The notes under the pieces are model-generated. The model worked only from the letters and a program-made list of their open reading frames with translations, did no database searches and was not told where the DNA came from. A stretch of 50,243 nt of DNA from CAVIQK01 sp964613035 (GTDB lineage Bacteria; Bacillota; Clostridia; Christensenellales; DTU072), in contig CAZTFQ010000014.1 in assembly GCA_964613035.1 (NCBI GenBank), positions 1-50,243 of the forward strand, written 5' to 3'. Positions 1 to 7,992 of this stretch are shown piece by piece. Within the stretch, counting starts at the first letter, position 1, and every line of letters starts with the position of its first letter. Both the position numbers and the translations under genes were made by a program.

Positions 1-302
1 TTACAACAAATATCGTGTACATTTCTGCCAACAAATTGATATAAAAAGCAAATTGCAGTTTGCGCAAGGTCATATGCATCCGATATCATGTACTCAAACT
101 CTTGCATATGATGTAAGTCTTTTATAAGATCTACATAGAGTGCATCAGACACTTTGAAATCATATCTTTTTGCAGTGCGTAGTGTTTGCAGGGCTATCAT
201 TTCGCCCATAAGTTTAACGTTGTCATTTGAGATACATTCATTAAACAATTCACTTTCATCTCCGTATTTGCCGTTTGAGAACTTTGTAACCAACATAATC
301 AT
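1..302 (-). CDS. hypothetical protein, N-terminal part (runs off the left edge)
   Basis: An open frame on the minus strand starts at ATG 302-300 and stays open to base 1 (about 100 residues), so the 3' end is outside the window. A strong ribosome binding site (GGAGGT, 310-315) lies 7 bases upstream. The protein begins MIMLVTKFSNGKYG and is soluble and mostly helical-looking, with many Met, Asp and Leu. I see no catalytic motif and recognise no family. Base composition is more AT-rich than the housekeeping genes, which hints at a mobile-element gene; that is inference. The start is firm because of the ribosome binding site. Confidence 0.65.
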   Translation of the reverse strand, partial: MIMLVTKFSNGKYGDESELFNECISNDNVKLMGEMIALQTLRTAKRYDFKVSDALYVDLIKDLHHMQEFEYMISDAYDLAQTAICFLYQFVGRNVHDICC

Positions 303-434
303 TTGAGTTACCTCCGAGTATATATTGCCTTTCGGCAAAAAGACGGAAAGCACTGAGAAACTCAAAAGCGAACACATACAAATCTCAAAGAGCCTATGTC
401 AGCGAGAAAGCACAAATTATTGCAATACAAATAA

Positions 435-484
435 AAAAGCCTGTATCAACCAAAGCAATAATTTTGCCGTTGATATAGGCTTTT
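435..484. terminator. long hairpin, bidirectional terminator-like
   Basis: A 16-bp stem (435-450 with 469-484, one G-U pair) is flanked by A-rich and T-rich sides, so it would work in either direction. It lies 130 bases upstream of the partial gene at the left edge and may insulate it from leftward transcription of the sugar locus. Confidence 0.5.
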
Positions 485-613
485 CTCTGTGCTAAAACGT
501 CTAGCCGAAAGACAATATATTCTCGGAGGGGTAAATCATAATGCAGAAACATCTTGTAGATTACGATTGTTTTATTGCATATTCAACTTGTGTTACGGGC
601 CTCCCACCATTAC

Positions 614-651
614 AAAAAATGACGGTTTTCTTATAAAAATCGTCATTTTTT
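614..651. terminator. A/T-flanked hairpin terminator
   Basis: A 16-bp stem (614-629 with 636-651, one G-U pair, 6-base loop) has runs of A on one side and T on the other. It sits downstream of the leftward gene ending at 803 and beside the TTCACTC heptamer tract. The gap 303-802 otherwise holds only the hairpin at 435-484, the tract at 659-700 and a 7-bp hairpin near 748-768; I see no gene in it. Confidence 0.6.
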
Positions 652-658
652 GTACTTT

Positions 659-700
659 TTCACTCTTCACTCTTCACTCTTCACTCTTCACTTTTCACTC
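659..700. repeat. tandem heptamer TTCACTC, six units
   Basis: Six consecutive 7-base units follow TTCACTC, the fifth unit reading TTCACTT. The tract begins seven bases after the hairpin at 614-651. A shorter version of the same tract follows another hairpin at 32073-32092, so this is a dispersed repeat and not local slippage alone. Confidence 0.85.
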
Positions 701-802
701 TTCTCTATTCCTCTTGTTGTCTTTCATTAAAAAGAAGAATATCGTGAATTTTGATACAATATCAAAAAGATTCTCCCCGTATCGGGATTGCGCTTTTTTT
801 TA

Positions 803-2128
803 TTAAACCAGTCTATAAAAGCCGTCGGAAGTTATCTCGCAATCGATGGGAAGATTGACGGGGACGCCTTTATCCGAGCTCAGGCGGAAATATAGTCTGT
901 AATCGTCGGCGGTAACGTCCGGGATGACGAAAGAATGAAGAGAAGTCTCGTCTTTATGAAGCGTATGCGCGACGAAGTCTCCGTCCGTAAAGGTTCTCTC
1001 CGCGCCGTTAATTATTATTTTCCAGGTTATTTCCGAGCGGAACGGATATTTGCCGACACCGACGTTTTTCCAGAGCTGAGTTACATAGAGGCTGTCGCCG
1101 TCTCGAACGATCTCGGTTTCTTCCGGTATAAGGCGGAATCCGATACGACGTGCCACGTCCCTAATCAAATCGGGGCGGCTCTCATAAAACTGATTGGAGT
1201 CCCACATCAACATCATATAATTGGGATGCAGGCACAAGCCCTCTTCCACTGCGTCTTCTACGTGATAGCCTCTGTTGCCGTCGGGGAGCTCGGTAAACTT
1301 AAGATATCCGCCGAAGTATTCCGCGGTAATGCCGTGTCGCTTGTCCGAAAAATAGCACTCGTCGATAATCTGCTTATCGTAAATACGTATGGCTCCGCCC
1401 ACTCCGTCGCGACGAAAGGTAACGTTGTCATACTTCTCGACGTCGTCGAACCCCTGAAAACGTCTATATTCCTCATAACTTTTAGGCGCGTGCAACTTCA
1501 GCGGAAGGTCGCTACGCCACTCGTAACTGGACGACAACGCGAGAGGAATATCCGTATCGGAAAAACAATCGCTCCATATTTTGATTATATTCCTCAATGC
1601 CCTGTTGTGCTCTTCCCTGGTCTCGTGCAGATATCCGCTATGCCACTCTCCCCATTCTCCGTAGCCTCTGAGGTCGACCTGCATCACGTATGGATTATCG
1701 CGATAATGCTCTTTGAAGGCATTCAAAAACCTTTTAAGGCACATTATATAATTCTCGTCGAGATAGTCCGGGAACCTCGCCACGCAACCGTAATCGTCTC
1801 TTTCGAAAAATTTCACTCCGTACTTGTCGAAAACGTAATCCGGCACACCGAAAGCTCCGTTATAAATCATCGGGTCGGTGGATATGCGAAAATGTATATA
1901 TTGTCCGCGAGCAGTATGATATTTCACTTTGGCGTCCACCGCGGAAAAGTCGAACACCCCCTCTTCTTTTTCTATCTGCGCCCAGGTATACAGCAGAGCT
2001 ACGTTATCGATATATTCGCGCGCGTCTACCTCGTTATAATCCTTTTCTTCGCCGCAATATACGTGGGTCACCCATCCCATACCTTTATTAGAAACGATTT
2101 TTCCGTTATCTTTTAATACGATTTTCAT
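803..2128 (-). CDS. DUF4832-type glycosidase-like TIM-barrel protein
   Basis: A 441-residue protein without a signal peptide. The N-terminal half resembles DUF4832 / beta-galactosidase-like barrels: a GMGW motif near residue 17, the region around WAQIEKEEGVFDFS, then GYGEWGEWHSGY near residues 155-166, where the Glu residues are candidate acid/base residues. The last 100 residues look like the beta-rich C-terminal part of DUF4832 proteins. Substrate is unknown; a cytoplasmic glycoside or oligosaccharide is likely. It is the last gene of the leftward locus, 22 bases after the LacI gene, so it is probably controlled by it. The start is supported by AGAGGAAG upstream of the ATG. Family assignment is fairly secure; catalytic activity is inferred. 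Confidence 0.75.
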   Translation of the reverse strand: MKIVLKDNGKIVSNKGMGWVTHVYCGEEKDYNEVDAREYIDNVALLYTWAQIEKEEGVFDFSAVDAKVKYHTARGQYIHFRISTDPMIYNGAFGVPDYVFDKYGVKFFERDDYGCVARFPDYLDENYIMCLKRFLNAFKEHYRDNPYVMQVDLRGYGEWGEWHSGYLHETREEHNRALRNIIKIWSDCFSDTDIPLALSSSYEWRSDLPLKLHAPKSYEEYRRFQGFDDVEKYDNVTFRRDGVGGAIRIYDKQIIDECYFSDKRHGITAEYFGGYLKFTELPDGNRGYHVEDAVEEGLCLHPNYMMLMWDSNQFYESRPDLIRDVARRIGFRLIPEETEIVRDGDSLYVTQLWKNVGVGKYPFRSEITWKIIINGAERTFTDGDFVAHTLHKDETSLHSFVIPDVTADDYRLYFRLSSDKGVPVNLPIDCEITSDGFYRLV

Positions 2129-2150
2129 TTTCTTCCTCTAACAATACTTT

Positions 2151-3155
2151 TCAATTGATTTTTCGGACGCTTTCTCTGTAGACGGGAGTGGCTTTGAACA
2201 GCGTCACGTTGTTATCGACGGCTTTGCCGTCAAGAGCTTCGTAAATAATATCGCAGGTTTTGTCGCACATGCCTTCCACATCCTGTCTGACGCTTGAAAG
2301 CGGCACCGACAGCATGGACGAAAACATCAGGTCGTCGAAGCCGAGCACCGAAACGTCTTCGGGAACTCTCAGTCCTCTCTGCTCGATTGCTTTGAATCCT
2401 CCGTACGCCATCATGTCGTTAAAGGCAAAAATAACCGTCGGTTTTTCTTCTAAAAGGCTCATCGTGCAATCGAAACCGCCTTCAAAACGATAATCGCCGT
2501 TGCGAACCAATTTCTCGTCGAATTCGATCCCCGCTTCCGACAGAGCTTCTTTATAACCGTCGTAACGGCTCGCGTACGAAAAACTGTTGACGGGTCCCGT
2601 GATGCAGGCTATGCGACGATGCCCCAGGGATACGAGATGCTTTATAGCCTCTTTAACTGCGGCTTTGTTGTCTGTAGCGACCACCGGACAGGACATATTC
2701 TCGTCGTAACGGTCGAATGCGACTACAGGGACGTCGTTTTCCATAAACCCGGATATATCGGGGGACTCAACGTTTTCGTTGGCTCGGCAAATCACCAGAG
2801 CGTCTACCTGAGACAACATCATTTTCATATATTTACTCTCTTCTTCCGCACTGTCGTCGGTGTTGCAGAGTATCAGACGGTAGCCGTGTTCTTTGAGGTT
2901 TTTCTCCATATGCTTGGCAACCTGCGAGAAAAACATATTGGATATATCCGGGATAATCAATCCCACCATATTGGTGCATCTGGTGACCAGCCCTACGGCG
3001 TAAGAATTGGGGATATAGCCGTACTGCTCGGCTATTTTTAATACGTTGTCGCGCTTTTCTTTCGAAACTCTGACGTCCTTTCCGTTGAGAATAAGAGACA
3101 CGGACGTAATGGAGAGTCCGCTCATTTTGGCAATTTCTTTAATTGTAATCTTCAT
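2151..3155 (-). CDS. LacI/GalR-family transcriptional regulator
   Basis: A 334-residue regulator of standard family length. Residues 1-55 are a LacI helix-turn-helix (ITIKEIAKMSGLSITSVS, then a hinge region including YIPNSYAVGL). The rest is a periplasmic-binding-protein-like effector domain (GLIIPDISNMFF, SLGHRRIACITGP, FAFNDMMAYGG, VLGFDD). Family members bind a sugar and leave palindromic operators. Its start lies inside the 3' end of the DUF624-like gene (17-base overlap), so the two are translationally coupled. A perfect palindrome of LacI type at 6585-6600, just after the locus promoter, is the obvious operator, giving negative autoregulation. The effector is unknown. Confidence 0.9.
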   Translation of the reverse strand: MKITIKEIAKMSGLSITSVSLILNGKDVRVSKEKRDNVLKIAEQYGYIPNSYAVGLVTRCTNMVGLIIPDISNMFFSQVAKHMEKNLKEHGYRLILCNTDDSAEEESKYMKMMLSQVDALVICRANENVESPDISGFMENDVPVVAFDRYDENMSCPVVATDNKAAVKEAIKHLVSLGHRRIACITGPVNSFSYASRYDGYKEALSEAGIEFDEKLVRNGDYRFEGGFDCTMSLLEEKPTVIFAFNDMMAYGGFKAIEQRGLRVPEDVSVLGFDDLMFSSMLSVPLSSVRQDVEGMCDKTCDIIYEALDGKAVDNNVTLFKATPVYRESVRKIN

Positions 3156-3978
3156 CGTTCTTCTCCGTTTCCAGTCCTTTGTTGACGAGTTGAGGATAAT
3201 CTTTCCTATTGACGTATTTATCGAAAACGCTATGCGAGTACAGAGTCAAAAGCAACGTTGCCACGCCGAAACCGTACACGAAATATATCGTAGCAATCGC
3301 TATCACGGCTATAGTATACGGTAAAAACGCGAACGTCGCAAACGGTATCAGAGACGTCGCGACGAAAAGCAGATTTTTGGGATAACAAAGAACCGCAAAA
3401 GCAAAATCGTTGCGGAGTCTGTTAAAAAACGTGTTTTTATACACTGCGTTTTGGGTAAGATCGAATATTCCCGCCGAAATAATCAAGACCGTAACGAGTG
3501 CGATTATAACGAACGTTACTATCATCGTCGCACCCGAGGCGTATATGAGAGTCATCCATACGGAAAAGACTGCGAAGCATACCGCCAGCCAAAGCAAGAC
3601 GCCGCCGAATATGCTCTGGCGAAAGCTCTTCTTAACTCCCTCGAAAAAGTCGCTCTTGACCGACGCAACTTCTCTCCAGACGAGTTTTCTCATATAATAA
3701 AACGCCCCGCCCAGACCTATAGCGAAAAGACAAAATAAGGGTAGCGACAAAATCACCGCGAAAATCTGTTGTTGAAACAGCAGTCTGATCGTCTCGGAAG
3801 AATCCGTCGAGAGGTTCTTGAGAATATTTGACTCTACCACGGAAGACACGCTCCATAACGCGAACAGCGGAAAAGAAAACAACGTCGTCCACAGACTGAT
3901 CGACATTGTTTCCCACGAAAGAAGATGTTTTTTGAACATCTCTTTTCTATTCCTCGGTAAGTAGTCCTTTTTTGCCAT
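3139..3978 (-). CDS. DUF624 / YesL-like membrane protein
   Basis: A 279-residue protein with about six hydrophobic segments (near residues 28-48, 72-95, 122-145, 150-172, 200-220, 222-245) and a charged C-terminal tail. Size, segment spacing and location in a LacI-controlled sugar locus fit the DUF624 (YesL) family, whose function is unknown but which commonly sits beside carbohydrate ABC transporters. No transporter genes are present here. GGAG lies 10 bases before the ATG, and the 3' end overlaps the LacI gene by 17 bases. The family call is tentative; a generic multi-pass membrane protein is the fallback. Confidence 0.55.
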   Translation of the reverse strand: MAKKDYLPRNRKEMFKKHLLSWETMSISLWTTLFSFPLFALWSVSSVVESNILKNLSTDSSETIRLLFQQQIFAVILSLPLFCLFAIGLGGAFYYMRKLVWREVASVKSDFFEGVKKSFRQSIFGGVLLWLAVCFAVFSVWMTLIYASGATMIVTFVIIALVTVLIISAGIFDLTQNAVYKNTFFNRLRNDFAFAVLCYPKNLLFVATSLIPFATFAFLPYTIAVIAIATIYFVYGFGVATLLLTLYSHSVFDKYVNRKDYPQLVNKGLETEKNDEDYN

Positions 3979-4009
3979 TCGCTCGAGCTCCGTATCGATG
4001 TTTTAATAG

Positions 4010-4033
4010 GCACGCCCGATTTCTCGGGCGTGC
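4010..4033. terminator. intra-operon GC-rich hairpin
   Basis: A perfect 10-bp GC-rich stem (4010-4019 with 4024-4033) has a four-base loop that reads GAAA on the minus strand. It lies between the oxidoreductase fusion and the DUF624-like gene. No good T-run follows on the minus strand, so partial attenuation or mRNA 3'-end stabilisation is more likely than full termination. Confidence 0.5.
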
Positions 4034-4040
4034 GCCTTTT

Positions 4041-6542
4041 CTAGTTAATCTTCTCCCCTTGTGCGTTGACTTCATAGATATATATGTTGTCTATCGATAT
4101 CTCCCAAAGTCCGTGCATACAGAACATGAATTGATATTCGTCGTGGTCGCCCAAGAGCCAGTATTGCTTGTAATGATAATCCGTACCCGTGCCCTTACCG
4201 GTCGTAAGGTCGGCTGCCGACTGCAAGTACGACACATTGCCTGACTGATACGCAGTCAAATCTATCGGATAATTGACCGCCTCTGCGAATCTGTCGGCTA
4301 AACTATCGTCACGGAAGAAACAGAACACGTTGTCGCTGGAGAACGTCTTGAGTATTTTGTAATCGAACTCGACGCAATAGAGTTTGTTTGCCTCGAAGGG
4401 ATAATACTCGCGCTTAGACCGAGCGAACTCGAACCAGACGTTGTCGATCTTGGGATCGTACGCTTCTTTTTCTACTCTTCCGAGGAGCGCGGAAGTATTG
4501 TTTTCCGCGTCGTATCCGGGGATTTCATTGGGGTTGAAAGTTATTCTGCCCCAGGCGTATTGTCCCCAGTTGAAGCCGCTCGCCTGGAAGGTTCCCTTGG
4601 CGAAAGTTTCCGTCTTGCCGAGACCTATCTCGGTATATTCCGGAATCACGTTGTGTCTGAAACCTACGTCGACGCCTTCTATTATCGCGCTGGAATCGGA
4701 ATCTACGATGATGAGATTGTCGATATAGTAGCTACCTACGGTGTTGAGACCGAAGTAAATCGCCTGATTGTCTTCCGTACAGATGAAAGAGAACGTCTTC
4801 TTGGTGACGAACGTATCGTCTCTTTCGTACCACTCTCCGATAACGTCGAAGTCTGAAGTCAATTCTCTGGACTCGCTGTCTCCGTCTCCTACGGCTAAGA
4901 AATAATATCCGCCGTCGCCCACGTCGCCGCCTGCCTTGAAGTCAAACGTTACGGTGTAGACTTTCCCCTTCTTAAGCTCCAGATTGTATCTGTCGGTCTT
5001 AGCCAGTAGATACTTCTTGGCGGTGTTGAGGGTAGACAGCTCAAGACAACTGCCGTCCATCACCGTAGCCACCTCGGCCGCGCCGTAGAAAACGGGATAT
5101 ATAATCGTAGAATCGTCTTCTATGTCGTAGGACTCGAAGTTTTCGCTCACCGCGCTCTTCTTCTCTATCCACACCTTATCGATGCCTATCGCGTCGAAGT
5201 TGATCGACTCTATCTTGATCTTATAATCGGACGCGTTGCCGGTAGTGACGGTGACCGTTTTGGTTCCAGCTTCGGACGAAATATCCTGCCAGTAGTAGTC
5301 GCCTGCCGTTACGCCGAGTTTTTTCGACTCGATATAGAAGTGATAACTATCGTTGTTGCCGAAAGAGAAGTTATTCATATCCATATGAGGCATATAACGG
5401 AAAGTTATCGTATAGACGGAGTTTTTGTCCAGTTCGACGTCGCCTATCTTGTCGTACGTGGTAACAACGGTGTTGTCGGACCCGATTTTGACGCCGTTCT
5501 TAACTTCTATAGTGCCCAGCGCATACACTCTCGTGTCGTCTATCTCGCCGCCCATAGCCAGAGCTATCTTGTCGTACTCGGTCTCGGAAGCGTCCTCGAA
5601 AGGTATATCCACCGCCAGAGTATAAGTACCGTCGGCAAAGCGTATCGTCGCCCATTGACGATCGACGACGTTGTTGTCGCATTCATACACGCATCTGCCC
5701 CAGGGACCCGTTTTCAAGGCTTCCGTCAATCTCTCCTCGTCGGGTTCTACCGCCACTTGAGCGTAGGGCCAGACGTTGGTCGGACGCCCCGTGCGCTTAA
5801 GTTCTTTATAATTACCTATATAGAAGTCTACCGCGTTGAAGGGGCAATCCTTAACTCCGCAATCTACGCAACGCTTCGCGTGCCCCTCGGGAGCGTGGGC
5901 TCTGTTAAAATATGACAGGTCTCCCATAGAAGTGACGACAGAGGGTTTCCTTCCGGTAAGCCAAACCAAAAGATCCATATCGTGGCAGCATTTCTGCAAA
6001 ATCATCGGGCTGGTCTCGTCGCTGTTACGGAAGTTGCCTCTGACGAAAGCGTGCGCCATGTGCCAGTACGCGACGTCCTCGGTCTGTTCTATTCCTCGCA
6101 GATCCCCCAGACGTCCGTCGTCGATAACCTTTTTGAGATATCTGTAATACGAAGTGTATCTCATTACGTGGCACACAGCCACCGTGCGACCGTGACTCTT
6201 GGCATAATCGCGTATGGCGAGGCATTCCTTGACGTCGCCCGAGACGGGCTTTTCCAACAATAAGTCGTAGCCGAGAGCCATTGCCTTCATCGCGACGTCG
6301 TAATGGTCGTTGTCAAAAACCGAAACCACGCAGACGTCGGCAATCTTACCGCAAGAAAACAGCTCGTCATAGGAGCGGAACAACTTATCTCCGCTCACGC
6401 CGAATTCTTCCGAAAAAGCCTCCAGTCTGCTATTGTTGGCGTCGCACAGAGCGACGATCTTGTGACCGTTGTCGCGGAAATATCTTCCGTATACCTCTCC
6501 GCCTCTCGCTCCGCATCCTACGATTACTACCGATATCGACAT
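4041..6542 (-). CDS. Gfo/Idh/MocA oxidoreductase fused to carbohydrate-binding-like repeats (chimera)
   Basis: An 833-residue protein. Residues 1-300 are a Gfo/Idh/MocA NAD(P)-dependent sugar dehydrogenase: a Rossmann start with GCGARGG at 9-15, EKP at 97-99, CCHDMDLL at 185-192, and a cysteine cluster (C225, C228, C233) typical of one subgroup. Near residue 300 (about nt 5600-5650) it changes abruptly into at least three beta-sandwich repeats of about 150 residues, each ending in a pattern like IDNIYIYE, as in extracellular CBM4/9-like modules. The dehydrogenase C-terminal domain is cut short and there is no signal peptide. The dehydrogenase is cytoplasmic in its family, while such modules normally act outside the cell. 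It is the first gene of the LacI-controlled locus (GAGG before the ATG). A natural fusion, a deletion scar and a chimeric assembly are all possible. Confidence 0.8.
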   Translation of the reverse strand: MSISVVIVGCGARGGEVYGRYFRDNGHKIVALCDANNSRLEAFSEEFGVSGDKLFRSYDELFSCGKIADVCVVSVFDNDHYDVAMKAMALGYDLLLEKPVSGDVKECLAIRDYAKSHGRTVAVCHVMRYTSYYRYLKKVIDDGRLGDLRGIEQTEDVAYWHMAHAFVRGNFRNSDETSPMILQKCCHDMDLLVWLTGRKPSVVTSMGDLSYFNRAHAPEGHAKRCVDCGVKDCPFNAVDFYIGNYKELKRTGRPTNVWPYAQVAVEPDEERLTEALKTGPWGRCVYECDNNVVDRQWATIRFADGTYTLAVDIPFEDASETEYDKIALAMGGEIDDTRVYALGTIEVKNGVKIGSDNTVVTTYDKIGDVELDKNSVYTITFRYMPHMDMNNFSFGNNDSYHFYIESKKLGVTAGDYYWQDISSEAGTKTVTVTTGNASDYKIKIESINFDAIGIDKVWIEKKSAVSENFESYDIEDDSTIIYPVFYGAAEVATVMDGSCLELSTLNTAKKYLLAKTDRYNLELKKGKVYTVTFDFKAGGDVGDGGYYFLAVGDGDSESRELTSDFDVIGEWYERDDTFVTKKTFSFICTEDNQAIYFGLNTVGSYYIDNLIIVDSDSSAIIEGVDVGFRHNVIPEYTEIGLGKTETFAKGTFQASGFNWGQYAWGRITFNPNEIPGYDAENNTSALLGRVEKEAYDPKIDNVWFEFARSKREYYPFEANKLYCVEFDYKILKTFSSDNVFCFFRDDSLADRFAEAVNYPIDLTAYQSGNVSYLQSAADLTTGKGTGTDYHYKQYWLLGDHDEYQFMFCMHGLWEISIDNIYIYEVNAQGEKIN

Positions 6543-6584
6543 CTTACTGTATCCTCTAGCCTGTTTTTACCTTGTTTTGTCCGT

Positions 6585-6600
6585 GGTAAAACGTTTTACC
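6585..6600. promoter_or_regulatory. LacI-type operator palindrome
   Basis: GGTAAAACGTTTTACC is a perfect 16-bp palindrome with the central ACGT-type core common to LacI-family operators. It lies 16 bases downstream of the -10 box of the leftward promoter and about 43 bases before the first start codon, an ideal roadblock position. The LacI regulator at 2151-3155 in the same locus is the likely ligand. Confidence 0.8.
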
Positions 6601-6615
6601 TACCTCGTATAAACA

Positions 6616-6644
6616 ATAATAGCACAACAATTATCGATTTTCAA
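6616..6644 (-). promoter_or_regulatory. sigma-A promoter of the LacI-controlled locus
   Basis: On the minus strand, -35 TTGAAA (6639-6644), a 17-base spacer and -10 TATTAT (6616-6621). Transcription would start near 6609 and run through the operator palindrome. Confidence 0.75.
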
Positions 6645-6716
6645 TAGGGATTTTCAAATTTTCACATAATATTTTACGGGAGGAGGCAGATTTTATTCCC
6701 AAAGCATTCTCAACGG

Positions 6717-6745
6717 TTGTACTCGCGAAAAAAATGTTTTATAAT
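6717..6745 (+). promoter_or_regulatory. sigma-A promoter of the C45 hydrolase gene
   Basis: -35 TTGTAC (6717-6722), 17-base spacer, -10 TATAAT (6740-6745). Start near 6752 gives a leader of about 70 bases. Confidence 0.75.
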
Positions 6746-6772
6746 ATCCGTTGCGTGTCCGAAAAAGCGTGT

Positions 6773-6786
6773 AAAACGCGCGTTTT
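6773..6786. promoter_or_regulatory. palindrome in the leader of the C45 gene
   Basis: AAAACGCGCGTTTT is a perfect 14-bp palindrome about 20 bases after the predicted transcription start. It could be an operator for an unidentified repressor; no regulator gene is next to it. Confidence 0.4.
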
Positions 6787-6822
6787 TGACAAAGGACTCA
6801 ATATAACAAGTCGGAGCAACCA

Positions 6823-7848
6823 ATGCTGGAATTATTCGAAGTAACCGGTACCGATTACGAAATGGGTTATCAAATCGGTAAAAAATTCAAAAATTATTTA
6901 CAGAGCAGAATCGCGGAGTTTGACCAAAAAGCTCCCCTTCTCGCGGATTGTATAAAGAAATTCGAAGAAAAACTGGAGAGACAATTCCCCGATCTTCTTC
7001 AAGAGATCTACGGCAGAGCCGACGGCGCGGAAATTTCGCGGTCGGGATATCTTCTTATGCTCTTCCCCGAAGTGTACAGAAACACCGAGGGTTGCACAAC
7101 GCTTATTCTGAAGAAGTCCGACTCGGTCCTCTTCGCCCACAACGACGACAACGACAACTTCACTCTCGACAACACCGCGCTCATCAAATATAACTACGGC
7201 GACAATTATATCATTTCGTACACCATGGTAGAAAGATTGTCCGGAAGTGCCTTCACGATTAACGGCAACGGAATGGTTTTTTCCAGCAACTTCATCTTCG
7301 GCGACAATCTCAATCTGGACAATCTTTCCAGATACGTGGTCGTGAGAAGTCTCATCAATTCTTCGTCCATAGACGAGGTCCTCGACAGACTCCGCAATAC
7401 CGACGTCGCGTCTCCTTTCAGTCTGAATATGCTGGAGTTGGGCACCCTCAGAGCCGTCAACGTGGAAAAGGATATCCGCAATATATACGTTACGGAGATA
7501 ACCGACCGCTACGCCAGATCCAATCACTTCCATAAAAAAGTCGGCGACAGCTCCACCGCTACGGCGGATTCCAAATTCAGATACGCTAAAGCCAACGAGC
7601 TCTTGTCGTCTATGGACGCGTCTACCGCCGAGATAGGCGACCTCGTCGACATTCTCCGCTACTCCACGGATATATACGACGAAAGCATCTATAAACAATA
7701 CGGCGATTATCACGGAGTATGGGTAACCGACGCGACATTGTGTCTCGATACCGCCGACGGATACTTCTCGGTCTACGATTATATCGGCAACTCCGTACTG
7801 AAAATCTCCCGAGACGGGAATCTTCTCTCCCAAACCGCTCTCAACTGA
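6823..7848 (+). CDS. C45-family acyltransferase/hydrolase (AAT-like Ntn hydrolase)
   Basis: A 341-residue protein of the C45 / acyl-CoA:6-aminopenicillanic-acid acyltransferase-like family. Members are Ntn hydrolases that become active when the chain is cut before a catalytic cysteine. Here the cysteine is C91 in EGCTTLI, followed by AHNDDND (105-111), the usual substrate-site segment. The N-terminal part (1-90) would be the small subunit; there is no signal peptide, so it acts in the cytoplasm. Substrates in bacterial relatives range from acyl-amino acids to bile salts and N-acyl peptides; nothing here fixes the substrate. It has its own promoter and a terminator at 7870-7892, so it is monocistronic. 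A GGAG precedes the ATG. Confidence 0.8.
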   Translation: MLELFEVTGTDYEMGYQIGKKFKNYLQSRIAEFDQKAPLLADCIKKFEEKLERQFPDLLQEIYGRADGAEISRSGYLLMLFPEVYRNTEGCTTLILKKSDSVLFAHNDDNDNFTLDNTALIKYNYGDNYIISYTMVERLSGSAFTINGNGMVFSSNFIFGDNLNLDNLSRYVVVRSLINSSSIDEVLDRLRNTDVASPFSLNMLELGTLRAVNVEKDIRNIYVTEITDRYARSNHFHKKVGDSSTATADSKFRYAKANELLSSMDASTAEIGDLVDILRYSTDIYDESIYKQYGDYHGVWVTDATLCLDTADGYFSVYDYIGNSVLKISRDGNLLSQTALN

Positions 7849-7869
7849 ACGACTTCTATCGACAAAAAA

Positions 7870-7892
7870 ATCCGCCGACTATATCGACGGAT
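7870..7892. terminator. terminator between convergent genes
   Basis: A 9-bp stem with one mismatch (7870-7878 with 7884-7892) lies between an A-run and a long T-run. It ends the C45 gene and may also serve the converging TIR gene. Confidence 0.7.
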
Positions 7893-7992
7893 ATTTTTTT
7901 GTTTTTTCATCCTAAAAAACCGCGTTCCGTTAAAAATTTTCGGTAACCCGACCGTTTTTTAATAAGATTACGATAACAAATAATCTATAGGG

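Noticed and set aside
659..700. Possible CRISPR array
   Set aside because: Heptamer units without spacers; it is a simple tandem repeat. No spaced repeats of CRISPR size were seen anywhere in the window.
489..806. 105-codon frame across the heptamer tract
   Set aside because: Low-complexity translation of the TTCACTC repeat and hairpins; no ribosome binding site.
935..2116. 393-codon open frame on the plus strand opposite the DUF4832 gene
   Set aside because: Antisense to a well-supported gene, with no ribosome binding site and protein-unlike composition; it arises from the codon bias of the real gene.
6898..7833. 311-codon open frame opposite the C45 hydrolase
   Set aside because: Shadow of a recognised enzyme with catalytic motifs, promoter and terminator on the plus strand.
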